64,000 bases of DNA. It comes from Duganella sp. Root1480D1. GTDB taxonomy: Bacteria > Pseudomonadota > Gammaproteobacteria > Burkholderiales > Burkholderiaceae_D. The notes beneath the pieces are model-generated. The model had not been told where the DNA came from, did not search any database, and was given only the letters and a program-made list of their open reading frames with translations. The position numbers and the translations under genes are program-made. The stretch lies in contig NZ_LMFZ01000050.1 in the NCBI RefSeq assembly GCF_001427305.1, positions 124,001 through 188,000 on the forward strand, given 5' to 3'. This document shows, piece by piece, positions 26,633 through 36,020 of this stretch. Each line of letters opens with the position of its first letter. Within the stretch, counting starts at the first letter, position 1.

Positions 26633-27774
26633 GGGCGGCGCCCTCCTTTGCTTGCCAGCGCCTGGCGGTACACTTCCAGCAGGCGCGGCTTGACGCTGGA
26701 CCAGGCATATTGCGCCACGCTGGCGCGGCCGGCGCTGCGCAGCGCCTCCGCCAGCGCCGGTTGTTCGGCCAGGCGCAGCACGGCTTGCGCCATCGCCGCC
26801 GGATCTGCCGGCGGCACCAGCAATGCGGTCTTGCCGTCTTCCACCACGTAAGGCACGCCACCGACATTGGTGCTGACCACCAGGGCGCCGCTGGCCAGTG
26901 CCTCCAGCACGGAATTGGGCATATTGTCGATCAGGCTGGGGTTCAGCATGATGTCGGCATTGCGGTACAGGGCAGGCATGTCGGCAGTATCGACGCGGCC
27001 GGTGAAGTGCACGGCATGCGCCACGCCCAGTCCCAGCGCCAGTTGTTCCAGCTCGCTGCGCAGCGGGCCGGACCCGGCCACCGTCAGCTGGGCCTCGGGA
27101 TGGGTTTGCCGCACGATCGCGAAAGCGCGCAGCGCGCTGGCGTTGTCGTAGATGTCTTCCAGGTTGCGCGCCACCAGCAGGCGCAAGGCGCCGCGGGCAC
27201 GCGATGCGCCGCCGGCGTCAAAGCGCTCCAGGTTGACGATATTGGGCACGATCACCGAATCGATGCCGTGCTGGCCGAAGACATGGGCCAGAAAGCCCGA
27301 TGGCACGGCCAGCGCGGCGCAGCGGCGCAGGCTGGGGCGTATCCAGGCCGCGGCCTGCTTGAGGAAATTGGCAGCCTCGCCGCCCCGGTAGTTGACCACC
27401 ACCGGCGTGCCGCGCAAGTGCGCGATCCAGATCGCCGGCGCCGCAAACAGATGCCAGGACCAGCCCGAATTGGCCATCACATGGAATACCTGCACGCGGC
27501 CGGCGGCGCGCCACAAGCCGGCGACATAGGGCAACATGCGGAACAGGGCGCGCACGCCGCGCAGCTTGCCGGTCCAGGCCGGGCGGTACGGCGCATTGGT
27601 CTGCACGAATTCCACCGCTATGCCGGCATCGCGCAGCAGGCCGGCAAGCTGCAAAGCCTGGTTGGCCATGCCGCCGGACGGTGGCGGCAAGGGGCCGACC
27701 AGCGCAATGCGCTGCACCTCCGGCGCATCCGTGGCGCACGGCACGGCGGCGAATGCTTGCTGCGGCGCGTTCAT
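26629..27774 (-). CDS. GT4-family glycosyltransferase
   Basis: A 381-residue GT-B glycosyltransferase of family 4. The N-terminal glycine-rich loop GPLPPPSGGMANQA is followed by a Rossmann domain; the C-terminal nucleotide-sugar motif NPSLIDNMPNSVLEALASG carries the usual E-x7-E-like acidic residues. It likely adds one hexose to the lipid-linked repeat unit on the cytoplasmic face. Start and stop overlap both neighbours by 4 nt. Donor and linkage cannot be predicted. Confidence 0.88.
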   Translation of the reverse strand: MNAPQQAFAAVPCATDAPEVQRIALVGPLPPPSGGMANQALQLAGLLRDAGIAVEFVQTNAPYRPAWTGKLRGVRALFRMLPYVAGLWRAAGRVQVFHVMANSGWSWHLFAAPAIWIAHLRGTPVVVNYRGGEAANFLKQAAAWIRPSLRRCAALAVPSGFLAHVFGQHGIDSVIVPNIVNLERFDAGGASRARGALRLLVARNLEDIYDNASALRAFAIVRQTHPEAQLTVAGSGPLRSELEQLALGLGVAHAVHFTGRVDTADMPALYRNADIMLNPSLIDNMPNSVLEALASGALVVSTNVGGVPYVVEDGKTALLVPPADPAAMAQAVLRLAEQPALAEALRSAGRASVAQYAWSSVKPRLLEVYRQALASKGGRRP

Positions 27775-28991
27775 GCCAGGGCCTTCTCCGTAATGCTGCC
27801 GTAGACGTTGCGGTAGCGCGCCACGCTGGCGGTCCAGTTGCGTTCCTCTTCAACAAAGCGGCGGCCCGATTGGCGGAATTCCTGCCATTTCTGCGGCGCT
27901 TCCAGCAGCGCCAGCACCTGCTTCGACAGCGCCGCGGCATCGCCGGCGGCGAACAGCACGCCGGTACGGCCGTCGTCGATCAATTCCTTGTGGCCGCCGA
28001 CGTCGGAGGCCACCATCAGGCAGCCCTGGGCCATCGCCTCCAGCGGCTTCAACGGCGTGACCAGGTCGGTCAGGCGCATCTTGTGGCGCGGGTAGCACAG
28101 CACGTCCACCAGGTTGTAGTAGCGCTGCACCTCGCTATGCGGCACGCGGCCGGTAAACACCACCTTGTCTTCGACGCCGAGCGCCCTGGCTTGCGCGCGC
28201 AGCGCCGCATCCTGCGGCCCGCCGCCCACCAGCAGCACACGGATCTCGGGACGCTGCGCCAGCATGGCCGGCAAGGCGTTGAGCAGGATGTCCAGGCCTT
28301 CATAGGCGTAGAAGGAGCCGATGAAGCCCAGCACGGTCTTGCCGTCCATGCCCAGTTGCTGCGCCAGCGCTTCGTCGCGCGCGCCGCCGACGGCGAAATC
28401 GCCGATATCGACCGCGTTCGGGATCACTTCAATCTTCCTGGCCGGGATGCCGCGCCCGATGATCTCGCTGCGCAGTCCTTCGCAGATGGTGGTGGCTGCA
28501 TCGACGCGCTGCAGCGCCCAGGTTTCCATGGCGCGCGTCAATCGGTAGCGCAGGCCCCATTCCTTGCTGGTGCCGTGGTCGACCGCGGCGTCCTCCCAGA
28601 AGGCGCGGATCTCATATACCACCGGGATGCCTAGCTTGCGGCCCACGCGCAAGGCAGCCACCGCGTTCAGTGCCGGCGAGTGCGCGTGCAGCACGTCCGG
28701 CTTCACTTCCTTCGCCACTTCCAGCAGGCGCGCCGCCAGCGCGTTGATGACTGCCACCTGGTTCAGCACCGGCAGCCTGGCCAGCGGGCCGCTGGCCGGC
28801 GGCGTGCGGTAAAACTCCAGCCCGTCGACCGTTTCGCGCGCCGCACTGGACGCGCCCTGCTTCGGGCTGGTGATATGGAAGGTCTGCCAGCCGCGCGCGC
28901 GCTGCGCCTGCAGGATGGAGCGCGTGCGGAAGGTATACCCGCTGTGCAGCGGGATCGAATGGTCCAGCACGTGCAGGATACGGATACTCAT
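27771..28991 (-). CDS. Glycosyltransferase, exosortase A system-associated (TIGR04063 type)
   Basis: A 406-residue GT4-type glycosyltransferase matching the XrtA-linked subfamily. The N terminus HVLDHSIPLHSGYTFRTRSI is characteristic, and VVYEIRAFWEDAAVDHGTS is a shared core motif. The C-terminal donor-binding segment KPLEAMAQGCLMVASDVGG is present. It is predicted to extend the polysaccharide repeat unit. It overlaps the amidotransferase gene upstream and the next glycosyltransferase downstream by 4 nt each. Confidence 0.92.
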   Translation of the reverse strand: MSIRILHVLDHSIPLHSGYTFRTRSILQAQRARGWQTFHITSPKQGASSAARETVDGLEFYRTPPASGPLARLPVLNQVAVINALAARLLEVAKEVKPDVLHAHSPALNAVAALRVGRKLGIPVVYEIRAFWEDAAVDHGTSKEWGLRYRLTRAMETWALQRVDAATTICEGLRSEIIGRGIPARKIEVIPNAVDIGDFAVGGARDEALAQQLGMDGKTVLGFIGSFYAYEGLDILLNALPAMLAQRPEIRVLLVGGGPQDAALRAQARALGVEDKVVFTGRVPHSEVQRYYNLVDVLCYPRHKMRLTDLVTPLKPLEAMAQGCLMVASDVGGHKELIDDGRTGVLFAAGDAAALSKQVLALLEAPQKWQEFRQSGRRFVEEERNWTASVARYRNVYGSITEKALA

Positions 28992-30883
28992 GCCTGCATC
29001 TCTTTTTTCAGGAAGGCTTCAAACATCAGCAGCGACCAGATCGGGGCGCTGTAATCGCGTCGGCCGGACAGGTGCTGCTCCGCCAGTTCGCGCAGGTAGT
29101 CCTGGTTGAACATGCCGGTATCGGCCAGGGTCGGTCCCAGCAAGGCTTGCTGCACGCGCTCGCGCAGCGGGCCGCGGAACCAGGCCGCCAGCGGCACGGC
29201 AAAGCCCTGCTTGCGGCGGTACAGGATATCGTGCGGCAGGTACTTCTCCATGGCTTTCTTGAAGATGTACTTGCCCTCGCTGCCTTTCAGCTTCATGTCA
29301 GGCGGCAGGCCGGAAATCCATTCCACCAGCTTGTGGTCCAGCAGCGGCACCCGCACTTCCAGCGCGTGCGCCATCGAGGCGCGGTCGACCTTGGTCAGGA
29401 TGTCGCCCGGCAGGTAGGTTTTCATGTCCAGGTACTGGATCATCGACAGCGGATTGTCGGTCGGCGATTTGGCCGCATGGCCGCGCATCACGTCGATCGC
29501 GCTATAGCCTTGCAGGCCGGCGCGGAACCTGGCCGAGAACAGGCGCGCGCGCATGGCGTCCGACATGATCGACACGCCGTGGAAATAACCTTCCACCAGG
29601 TCGCGCGACAGCGCTTCGAAGGTGGTCTTGGCGCGGAATACGCGCGGCGCCCAGTCGGCCTTCGGATAGACGCGGCCCAGGGTGCCGAATACCGGCTTGC
29701 GCAGCGCTTCCGGAATGCGTCCGCGCACGCTCTGCTCCGCCATCGCATAGCGGTAGCGGCGGTAGCCGGCCAGGTTCTCGTCGCCGCCGTCGCCCGACAG
29801 CGCCACGGTGACGCGTTTGCGCGCCAGTTGGCACACGCGGTAGGTCGGGATCGCCGAGCTGTCGGCATAGGGTTCGTCGTACAGGTGGGCCAGGGTGTCG
29901 AGCAGGCCGTAGTCGTCGGTGTCGACGGTTTCCACGAAATGGTCGGTCTTGTACAACTGCGCCACCTGCTGCGCGTATTCCGATTCGTCGAAAGCCTTGT
30001 CCTTGAAGGCGATCGAGCAGGTGTGCACGGCGCCTTCGTCGAGGCCGGCCATCATCGCCACCACGGCGGAAGAATCGACGCCACCGGACAGGAAGGCGCC
30101 CAGCGGCACTTCCGCCACCAGGCGGATCTTGACCGCTTCGCGCAGGCGCTCCACCAGCTCGCCCTGGGCATCGCTCTCGGTCATCTTTTCGTGCAGCTTG
30201 AATGGCACATCCCAGAACTGCTCCGGGACGGCCAGCGGCGCGCCGACTTTCTGGGTCAGGCGGAAACCTGGCGACAGCTTGAGCGCGCCCTTGTAGATGG
30301 TCTTCGGCTCCGGCACATACCCATAGGCGAAATAGTCTTCCACCGCATGCGGATCGATGTCGCGCGGCAGCGACGGGTGCATGCGCAGCGCTTTCAGTTC
30401 CGAGCTGAAGGCGAACCAGCCGTCCGGCGTCATGGCGTAGTACAGCGGCTTGACGCCCAGGCGGTCGCGCGCCAGGAACATCACCTGCTTGTTGCGGTCC
30501 CACAGGCCGATGGCAAACATGCCGCGGAAATGGTGCACGCAATCCTCGCCCCACTCTTCCCAGGCGTGCACGATCACTTCGGTGTCGCTCCTGGTCTTGA
30601 ACGTGTGGCCGAGCGCCTTCAGCTGCGCCGTCAGTTCGCGGTAGTTGTAGATCTCGCCGTTGTAGCAGACCATCACGCTGCCGTCCTCGTTGCCGAGCGG
30701 CTGCTGGCCCATGGCGATGTCGATCACCGACAGGCGGCGGTGGCCGAAGCCCACGCCCGGCTCGATGTAGACGTCGCCCTCGTCGGGCCCGCGATGGTGC
30801 TGGGTGTCGTTCATGCGGCGCAGCAGCGCCTCGTCCACCGCGCGCTCGCCGCGCGCATCCATGATCCCTGTTATTCCGCACAT
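28988..30883 (-). CDS. XrtA/PEP-CTERM system amidotransferase (asparagine synthase-like)
   Basis: A 631-residue class II glutamine amidotransferase plus asparagine synthase-like domain (TIGR03108 type). The start is set at MCGITGIMD because Cys2 must become the N-terminal nucleophile; the frame stays open 39 nt upstream. The synthase part has the ATP pyrophosphatase loop LSGGVDSSA near residue 264. It probably amidates a sugar acid or a polymer carboxylate in the exopolysaccharide. Its start lies 13 nt inside the upstream gene. A second, divergent enzyme of the same superfamily ends the window. Confidence 0.94.
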   Translation of the reverse strand: MCGITGIMDARGERAVDEALLRRMNDTQHHRGPDEGDVYIEPGVGFGHRRLSVIDIAMGQQPLGNEDGSVMVCYNGEIYNYRELTAQLKALGHTFKTRSDTEVIVHAWEEWGEDCVHHFRGMFAIGLWDRNKQVMFLARDRLGVKPLYYAMTPDGWFAFSSELKALRMHPSLPRDIDPHAVEDYFAYGYVPEPKTIYKGALKLSPGFRLTQKVGAPLAVPEQFWDVPFKLHEKMTESDAQGELVERLREAVKIRLVAEVPLGAFLSGGVDSSAVVAMMAGLDEGAVHTCSIAFKDKAFDESEYAQQVAQLYKTDHFVETVDTDDYGLLDTLAHLYDEPYADSSAIPTYRVCQLARKRVTVALSGDGGDENLAGYRRYRYAMAEQSVRGRIPEALRKPVFGTLGRVYPKADWAPRVFRAKTTFEALSRDLVEGYFHGVSIMSDAMRARLFSARFRAGLQGYSAIDVMRGHAAKSPTDNPLSMIQYLDMKTYLPGDILTKVDRASMAHALEVRVPLLDHKLVEWISGLPPDMKLKGSEGKYIFKKAMEKYLPHDILYRRKQGFAVPLAAWFRGPLRERVQQALLGPTLADTGMFNQDYLRELAEQHLSGRRDYSAPIWSLLMFEAFLKKEMQA

Positions 30884-32040
30884 GATGGTACTGGCTTTCT
30901 TATTTTGAGCTTGCGTTCGCACAAGCTGTCGTACATGTCCTGGTAGCCGGCGACCATGGCCGGCATGCTGTATTTGCGCAGCACCCGCTCGCGTCCCGCA
31001 TTGCCATGGCGGCGCGCCAGCGCCGGCGCTTCCACATAGTGCTTCAGCGCGACCGCCATGGCCGCTGCATTGGACGGCGGCACCAGCTGGCCGGTGACGC
31101 CGTTGTCGATCACTTCCGGAATGCCGCCCACCCGCGTGCCCACCACCGGCAAGCCGCTGGCCATGGCTTCCAGCGCAGAGCCGGGCGTGCCCTCGGCGAT
31201 CGAGGACATCACGAAGACATCCAGACTGCGCAGGATGTCCGGTACGTCGTTACGGGCGCCCGGCAGCCAGACCGCGTCGGCAATGCCGGCAGCCGCCGCC
31301 TTCTCGCGCAGCTTCTGCAGCAGCGGACCGTCGCCGACCACCGCCAGGCGCAGGCGCTCGCGCTGTTGCGGCATCAGGTCGCGCAGCAGCAGGAAGGCAT
31401 CCATCAGGGTAGCGTGGTCTTTCACGTCCTGCACGCGGCCGACGGTGCCGATCACGATCTCGCCGTCGTTGAAGAAGGGCCGCGCCTCGCCTTCGCCGCG
31501 CGCGCGGAAGCGCTCGGCGTCGATGCCGTTGGCCAGCATGCGGCTCTTGGCCGGCGGCACGCCGATCACGTCGCGGTTCCACTGCTCCATGGCCGCCGAA
31601 TTGGCATAGCACACGTCGTAGAACGGCAGCATCAGGCGGCGCAGGAAATTGTGCTTGCGGTTGCTGCCGTCCGGATCGGTATGGTCACGGCCATGGGCGC
31701 CGTTGACGCGCACCGGCACCCCGGCCAGCAACGCCGCCGGCGCATATTCGATGGCCGAGAAGTTATAGGTGTGCAGCACGGCCGGCTGCAGCTCGCGCAG
31801 CAGGCGCCACAGCACGCCATGGGTGGCCGGCGACAGGCCGGGCCGCTTGCCCAGCGTGTGCACGCTGACGCCCGCCTTGTTGATGCGCTTGACGAAGTCC
31901 GGGTTGACGCGCGTCAGGCACACGATGGCGTGGCGGTAGCGCTCGGCCGGCATGCGGTTGATGCGCTCGACCATGAGGTTTTCCATGCCACCAAAATCTA
32001 GCGCATACGTCAGGTGGACGATGAGGGGGATGTCGTTCAT
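30871..32040 (-). CDS. Glycosyltransferase, PEP-CTERM/EpsH1-associated (TIGR03088 type)
   Basis: A 389-residue GT4 sugar transferase of the XrtA-associated subfamily. The N-terminal LTYALDFGGMENL loop and HTYNFSAIEYAPAALLAGVP are typical; the donor-binding C-terminal part has SSIAEGTPGSALEAMASGLPVVGT. It likely acts on undecaprenyl-linked intermediates. It begins 9 nt after the exosortase gene, in line with the family gene order exosortase, transferase, amidotransferase. Confidence 0.92.
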   Translation of the reverse strand: MNDIPLIVHLTYALDFGGMENLMVERINRMPAERYRHAIVCLTRVNPDFVKRINKAGVSVHTLGKRPGLSPATHGVLWRLLRELQPAVLHTYNFSAIEYAPAALLAGVPVRVNGAHGRDHTDPDGSNRKHNFLRRLMLPFYDVCYANSAAMEQWNRDVIGVPPAKSRMLANGIDAERFRARGEGEARPFFNDGEIVIGTVGRVQDVKDHATLMDAFLLLRDLMPQQRERLRLAVVGDGPLLQKLREKAAAAGIADAVWLPGARNDVPDILRSLDVFVMSSIAEGTPGSALEAMASGLPVVGTRVGGIPEVIDNGVTGQLVPPSNAAAMAVALKHYVEAPALARRHGNAGRERVLRKYSMPAMVAGYQDMYDSLCERKLKIRKPVPSCAE

Positions 32041-32049
32041 GGCAGGAAA

Positions 32050-33597
32050 TCAGGGACGTCGGGTGAGGGCCAGCGACTGATCCAGCGGCGCGAGGTTGCT
32101 ATCCAGGAAGGCACGCATGGCGGCGCGCGCCACGGCTGGGTCTTCGTCGTAAGGCGAGAATACCATCACGGCTGCGCCATCGCCGTTGCCGGACAGCAGT
32201 TTCCCCTTGATCTGTAACAATTTGCCAACATAGTTGCTGCTCGTCATGCTGCCATTCACCCAGTACCATTGCCACACCAGCAGGCGCCGCCCCTCATAGC
32301 CGAGCATGGCTTCACGCACGGCCATATGGCGGCCGCCGAAGCTTTCGTCGCGCAGGTCGGCACTGTTTTCGCGGAAGGCGGCCTTGGGCTGGCCGAGGCG
32401 GTTGCTTGAGCTGACCAGCTTGGCGCTGCCCGGGGCATCGCGGTAGAACAGCACGTTCAGGCCGACCGGCGGCGTGCCGGCAAAGAACTGGCGCAGCGTG
32501 CTGCTGGCCGGGGCATAGTCGGGCTGCCAGGACGTGAACTCCGGACCGGCCGGCGTCGGCGAGGCCAGCGCCAGCGTGGCTGCCGGCGCCAGCGGCGCGG
32601 CTTGTTCGGCGCGCGAGGCCAGCGCCGGCCACACCGCCAGCACGGCCAGCACGGCGACTGCCACCCCGGCCAGCGGACGCAATGGCAACGGCAGCGCCGG
32701 CGCGGCGGCGGCCGGGCTGCTGCTTTCCACCTGGCCGTCTTCACGCCAGAAGCTGCCGACCCAGAACAGCAGCAGCATCACGATGCCGAAGAATACCCAG
32801 CCGTAGATCAGGTGGTCGACGCCCACCGCCAACGTCATGCCGCTCAGGTGGCCCATCATCACGATCATATAGGCACGCACGCCATTGGCTGCCACCGGGA
32901 CCAGGATCGAGGCCAGCACGAAGGCGGCGCGGCGCCAGGCCGTGCGGTAGCTCAGATAGGCAAACAGGCAGCCCAGGGTGATTGAGGAGATCAGGTAACG
33001 CAGGCCGCTGCAGGCATCCACCACCGACCAGTTGCCGCTGGGGATGGAGAAGTTATTACCGTCGCGCAGCACCGGGATGCCGCTCAGGCGCAGTGCATCG
33101 ACCGTGAAGTTGGCGGTCAGGTCGATCAGCGGCGGCACCAGGCTTTCGCCCACCGGCACCGCGAACAGGATGAAGGCCAGCGGGAACAGCAGCGCGCCGG
33201 CAATGCGCTTGCCCAGCACCGCCAGCACGGTCAACGGCAGCATGGCGGCCAGCGCATACTGGCGCACGATGCCCACTTCGGCCAGGTCGGCCAGCAGCCA
33301 GGCCGCGCCGCAGCCGGCCAGCAGCAGCAAACCCGGCCAATACGGCTGCAGCGGCAATTCCTGCAGCGCAGCGCGCTGGCGCCATACCAGCCACAGGCTG
33401 ATGGGCAGGATCAAAAAGCCGTGGGCAAAGGTTTCCGAGCGCCGCCAGATTTCGGCCACGCTCAAGGCCGTTTCGTGGAACACCAGCAGCGGCAGCAACA
33501 TGACCAGGGCCACCAGCAGCGCGTTGCGGGCGGCGGCGACAGGGCTGCGGGCCGCGCCGGGCTGGGCGGCTGGTCCGGTGGAAGGTACGGTATTCAT
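32050..33597 (-). CDS. xrtA: Exosortase A fused to EpsI domain
   Basis: A 515-residue protein. Residues about 25-295 form the multi-spanning exosortase, the transpeptidase-like enzyme that recognises PEP-CTERM signals. The catalytic triad is visible: Cys196 (VDACSGLRYL), Arg241 (ANGVRAY) and His262 (DHLIYGW). Residues about 345-515 are a periplasmic EpsI domain, fused here as is common in this class. ATG 33597 overlaps the upstream stop as ATGA; a TTG 12 nt upstream is the only alternative. The enzyme would process the PEP-CTERM protein at 51312-52214. Confidence 0.95.
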   Translation of the reverse strand: MNTVPSTGPAAQPGAARSPVAAARNALLVALVMLLPLLVFHETALSVAEIWRRSETFAHGFLILPISLWLVWRQRAALQELPLQPYWPGLLLLAGCGAAWLLADLAEVGIVRQYALAAMLPLTVLAVLGKRIAGALLFPLAFILFAVPVGESLVPPLIDLTANFTVDALRLSGIPVLRDGNNFSIPSGNWSVVDACSGLRYLISSITLGCLFAYLSYRTAWRRAAFVLASILVPVAANGVRAYMIVMMGHLSGMTLAVGVDHLIYGWVFFGIVMLLLFWVGSFWREDGQVESSSPAAAAPALPLPLRPLAGVAVAVLAVLAVWPALASRAEQAAPLAPAATLALASPTPAGPEFTSWQPDYAPASSTLRQFFAGTPPVGLNVLFYRDAPGSAKLVSSSNRLGQPKAAFRENSADLRDESFGGRHMAVREAMLGYEGRRLLVWQWYWVNGSMTSSNYVGKLLQIKGKLLSGNGDGAAVMVFSPYDEDPAVARAAMRAFLDSNLAPLDQSLALTRRP

Positions 33598-34838
33598 GCC
33601 GGGGTCCAAAGGGCTGGAGCTGCAGCAGCATCCTGCGCAGCAGGGGTTTCAATCATGCGATCCAGTGGCGCCAGGCGGGCATCCCAGCTATAGGCTGCCA
33701 GCACGCGGTCGCGGGCCGCCTGGCCCAGGGTGTCCAGTTCGGCTGGCGGGCCGGCCAGCGCCGCGCCAACAGCGGCGATCCATTGCTGCGCGCCGTCGGC
33801 CAGCAGCAGTTCGCGGCCGCTGCCGGCATCGATGCCTTCCAGCGCCTGCGGCGTGACCAGCACGGCCTTCGCCATCGCCATCGCTTCCAGCACCTTGTTC
33901 TGGATGCCGCGCGCCACGCGCAGCGGCGCCACCGACAGCGCTGCATGCGCCACGTAAGGCCGCACGTCGGGCACGGTGCCGGTGACCGTGATGCCCGGTT
34001 GTGCGGCCAGCGCCTGCACTTCAGCCGATGGGCGGGCGCCCACAATCACGAAGCGCAGCGCAGGGTCGCGCGCGCGCAGCGGAGGCAGCACCTCGGACGC
34101 GAACCACTGCACGGCATCGACGTTCGGCCAGTAATCCATGGCGCCGCAGAACACCAGCGCCTTGTCGCCGGCCGCATAGGGATTGGCGAAATCGCCCGGG
34201 GCGAAATAGGCGGTGTCGACGCCGTTGCTGAACCAGCCGGTGCGCGCCGCGCTTTCCGGCGCCAGGGTGCGGAACAACTCCGCTTCCGGCGCCGACACGA
34301 ACAGCGACGCGTCGAAGGCGGCGGCAATCTTGCGTTCATAGCGCAGCAGGCGGCTGGCTTCATAACCGAACAGCGCACTGGCCGGCCATGGCTTGCGCTC
34401 GGCGTACTGGCGCCATTTGTCGGAATCGACGTCGCAGAAGTCGATGATGCGGCGCGCTTGCGGCCAGGGTTCCGCAAACTGCGCCATCGGCGAGGAGAAC
34501 ACCACGATGCGCCTGATGCCGTGCTGCTGCATGGCCTGGTTCACCCAGCCTTGCAAACCGGCGTCGCGGTAGTAGTCGTAGGACAGCGCGCGGTCGCGCA
34601 GCATGGCGCCCAGGCTGCGCACGCGCGCGGCGCGCGGCGACAGTTTGGCAAAGTGCGACGAAGCACACACCGCCTGCACGGCGGGCACATGCTGCCAGTC
34701 GTCCGGATCGTCGACAAAAGTGGCCAGGTGCACGCGATAGCGTTGCGCCAGGTGCTTGAGCAAATGCCAGGAGCGGATCTTGTCGCCCTTGTTCGGCGGA
34801 TAGGGCATGCGATGCACCAGCAGCAGCAGGTCGTCCAC
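33594..34838 (-). CDS. TIGR03087-type PEP-CTERM/XrtA glycosyltransferase
   Basis: A 414-residue glycosyltransferase of the XrtA-specific subfamily. The N-terminal HRMPYPPNKGDKIRSWHLL is diagnostic, and VFCGAMDYWPNVDAVQWF and RVARGIQNKVLEAMAMAK follow as in the family. It is cytoplasmic and GT-B-like. It lies 3 nt after the FemAB gene and overlaps xrtA by 4 nt. The donor sugar is unknown. Confidence 0.93.
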   Translation of the reverse strand: MDDLLLLVHRMPYPPNKGDKIRSWHLLKHLAQRYRVHLATFVDDPDDWQHVPAVQAVCASSHFAKLSPRAARVRSLGAMLRDRALSYDYYRDAGLQGWVNQAMQQHGIRRIVVFSSPMAQFAEPWPQARRIIDFCDVDSDKWRQYAERKPWPASALFGYEASRLLRYERKIAAAFDASLFVSAPEAELFRTLAPESAARTGWFSNGVDTAYFAPGDFANPYAAGDKALVFCGAMDYWPNVDAVQWFASEVLPPLRARDPALRFVIVGARPSAEVQALAAQPGITVTGTVPDVRPYVAHAALSVAPLRVARGIQNKVLEAMAMAKAVLVTPQALEGIDAGSGRELLLADGAQQWIAAVGAALAGPPAELDTLGQAARDRVLAAYSWDARLAPLDRMIETPAAQDAAAAPALWTPA

Positions 34839-34841
34839 GAT

Positions 34842-36020
34842 TTACCCCAGGTTCTTGACGATGAAAGGGCCGAGCGCATTCGCCAGCGGCAGCGGCATCG
34901 CCTTCCACAGTTTGATGAAAAGCTGGTATTTCGGGTTCAGCGGGTTCACGTCCGGCAGCGCGTCGGCCGCGAACAGCTGGTATTCGTAAGGCAGCGGCTG
35001 GGCCGTGAAGCCCCAGTTCTTCTTGAAGTCGAAGGCGCCGGTGCCTTTCTTGCTGCGGCCGAAATCGAACATGCGGTAGCCTTTGGCGGCCGAGGCCTGC
35101 ATCAGGTTCCAGTACATGAAGTCATTGCCGGCCACTTCGCGCGCGATATCCATGCCGCCGCCATAGTAAGGCAGCACTTCATCGCGGAAGAAGAAGCTCA
35201 GTACCCCGGCCACCAGCTTGCCGTCCTGCGTGATGACGCGCACCTCGCAGTCGTCCTGGAAGGTTTCCTTCAGCAGGGCAAAATATTTCTTCGGGAATAC
35301 CGGGGTGCCGAGGCGGTGCACGCTGTGGGCATAGGCGGTGAACATGCGGTCGACGTTGCCGTCCACCTCGCCTTGCAGCTCGAGCTTGATGCCCTTGCGT
35401 ACCATCGCGCGCTGCTTGCGCGGGATGGCGTTCATATTCTCTTCGTCGTTGCCGCTGATCGCCTTGCGGAAGGTGTAGTACAGGTCCTTGCCCTGCCATT
35501 TCGGATCGTCCGGATGGGCGGGCGCGTAGTTGCGGTACTCCAGGTGGCCGACGCCAAGCGCGGCGGCCAGTTCTGCGGCGGCCTTGTCCAGCAATTGGCG
35601 CGCGGTGTCGGTGCTGGCTGCCACGCCGCCGTAGACGCAGAACGGCAGGGAGGCGAGGTAGTGGCCGAACATGCGGCTTTTCATGCGCGCCAGCGGCAGC
35701 ACGCCGGTGATCACGCCGCCTTCTTCCACATAGAAGAACCAGGTCGGGTGGCCATAGCATTGCTCGATGACGGTTTGCCAGCCGCTGCGGTGGAAGAAGG
35801 TCGCTGCGGGGCAGGCCTGGACGAAGGCGTCCCAGCGGGCGCGTTCGTCGGCGCCGCTGCCGAGCAACTGGACCAGAACCGGCGAAGCGGGGCCTGGCCC
35901 TTGGGTCTGGGCCTGGCTTACCGGTTTGCTGGCAGCCACCGCCAGCGCAGTCGCCGCTTCCGCTTCGGCCTTGGCCCGTGCCGCGCGGCGCTCTGCCGCC
36001 GCTTCGATAATCGAGGTCAT
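34842..36020 (-). CDS. FemAB-family protein, XrtA/PEP-CTERM-associated (TIGR03019 type)
   Basis: A 392-residue protein of the FemAB/GNAT-like acyltransferase class found in XrtA loci. Homologues of FemAB transfer aminoacyl groups from tRNA; here the acceptor may be a sugar or peptide in the polymer, which is inference. An alanine-rich charged N terminus (about 40 residues) precedes the acyltransferase core (ACPAATFFHRSGWQTVIEQ to FDFGRSKKGTGAFDFKKNWG). The start MTSIIEAAAERR overlaps the deacetylase stop as ATGA; the frame remains open upstream but is the other gene's shadow. Confidence 0.9.
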   Translation of the reverse strand: MTSIIEAAAERRAARAKAEAEAATALAVAASKPVSQAQTQGPGPASPVLVQLLGSGADERARWDAFVQACPAATFFHRSGWQTVIEQCYGHPTWFFYVEEGGVITGVLPLARMKSRMFGHYLASLPFCVYGGVAASTDTARQLLDKAAAELAAALGVGHLEYRNYAPAHPDDPKWQGKDLYYTFRKAISGNDEENMNAIPRKQRAMVRKGIKLELQGEVDGNVDRMFTAYAHSVHRLGTPVFPKKYFALLKETFQDDCEVRVITQDGKLVAGVLSFFFRDEVLPYYGGGMDIAREVAGNDFMYWNLMQASAAKGYRMFDFGRSKKGTGAFDFKKNWGFTAQPLPYEYQLFAADALPDVNPLNPKYQLFIKLWKAMPLPLANALGPFIVKNLG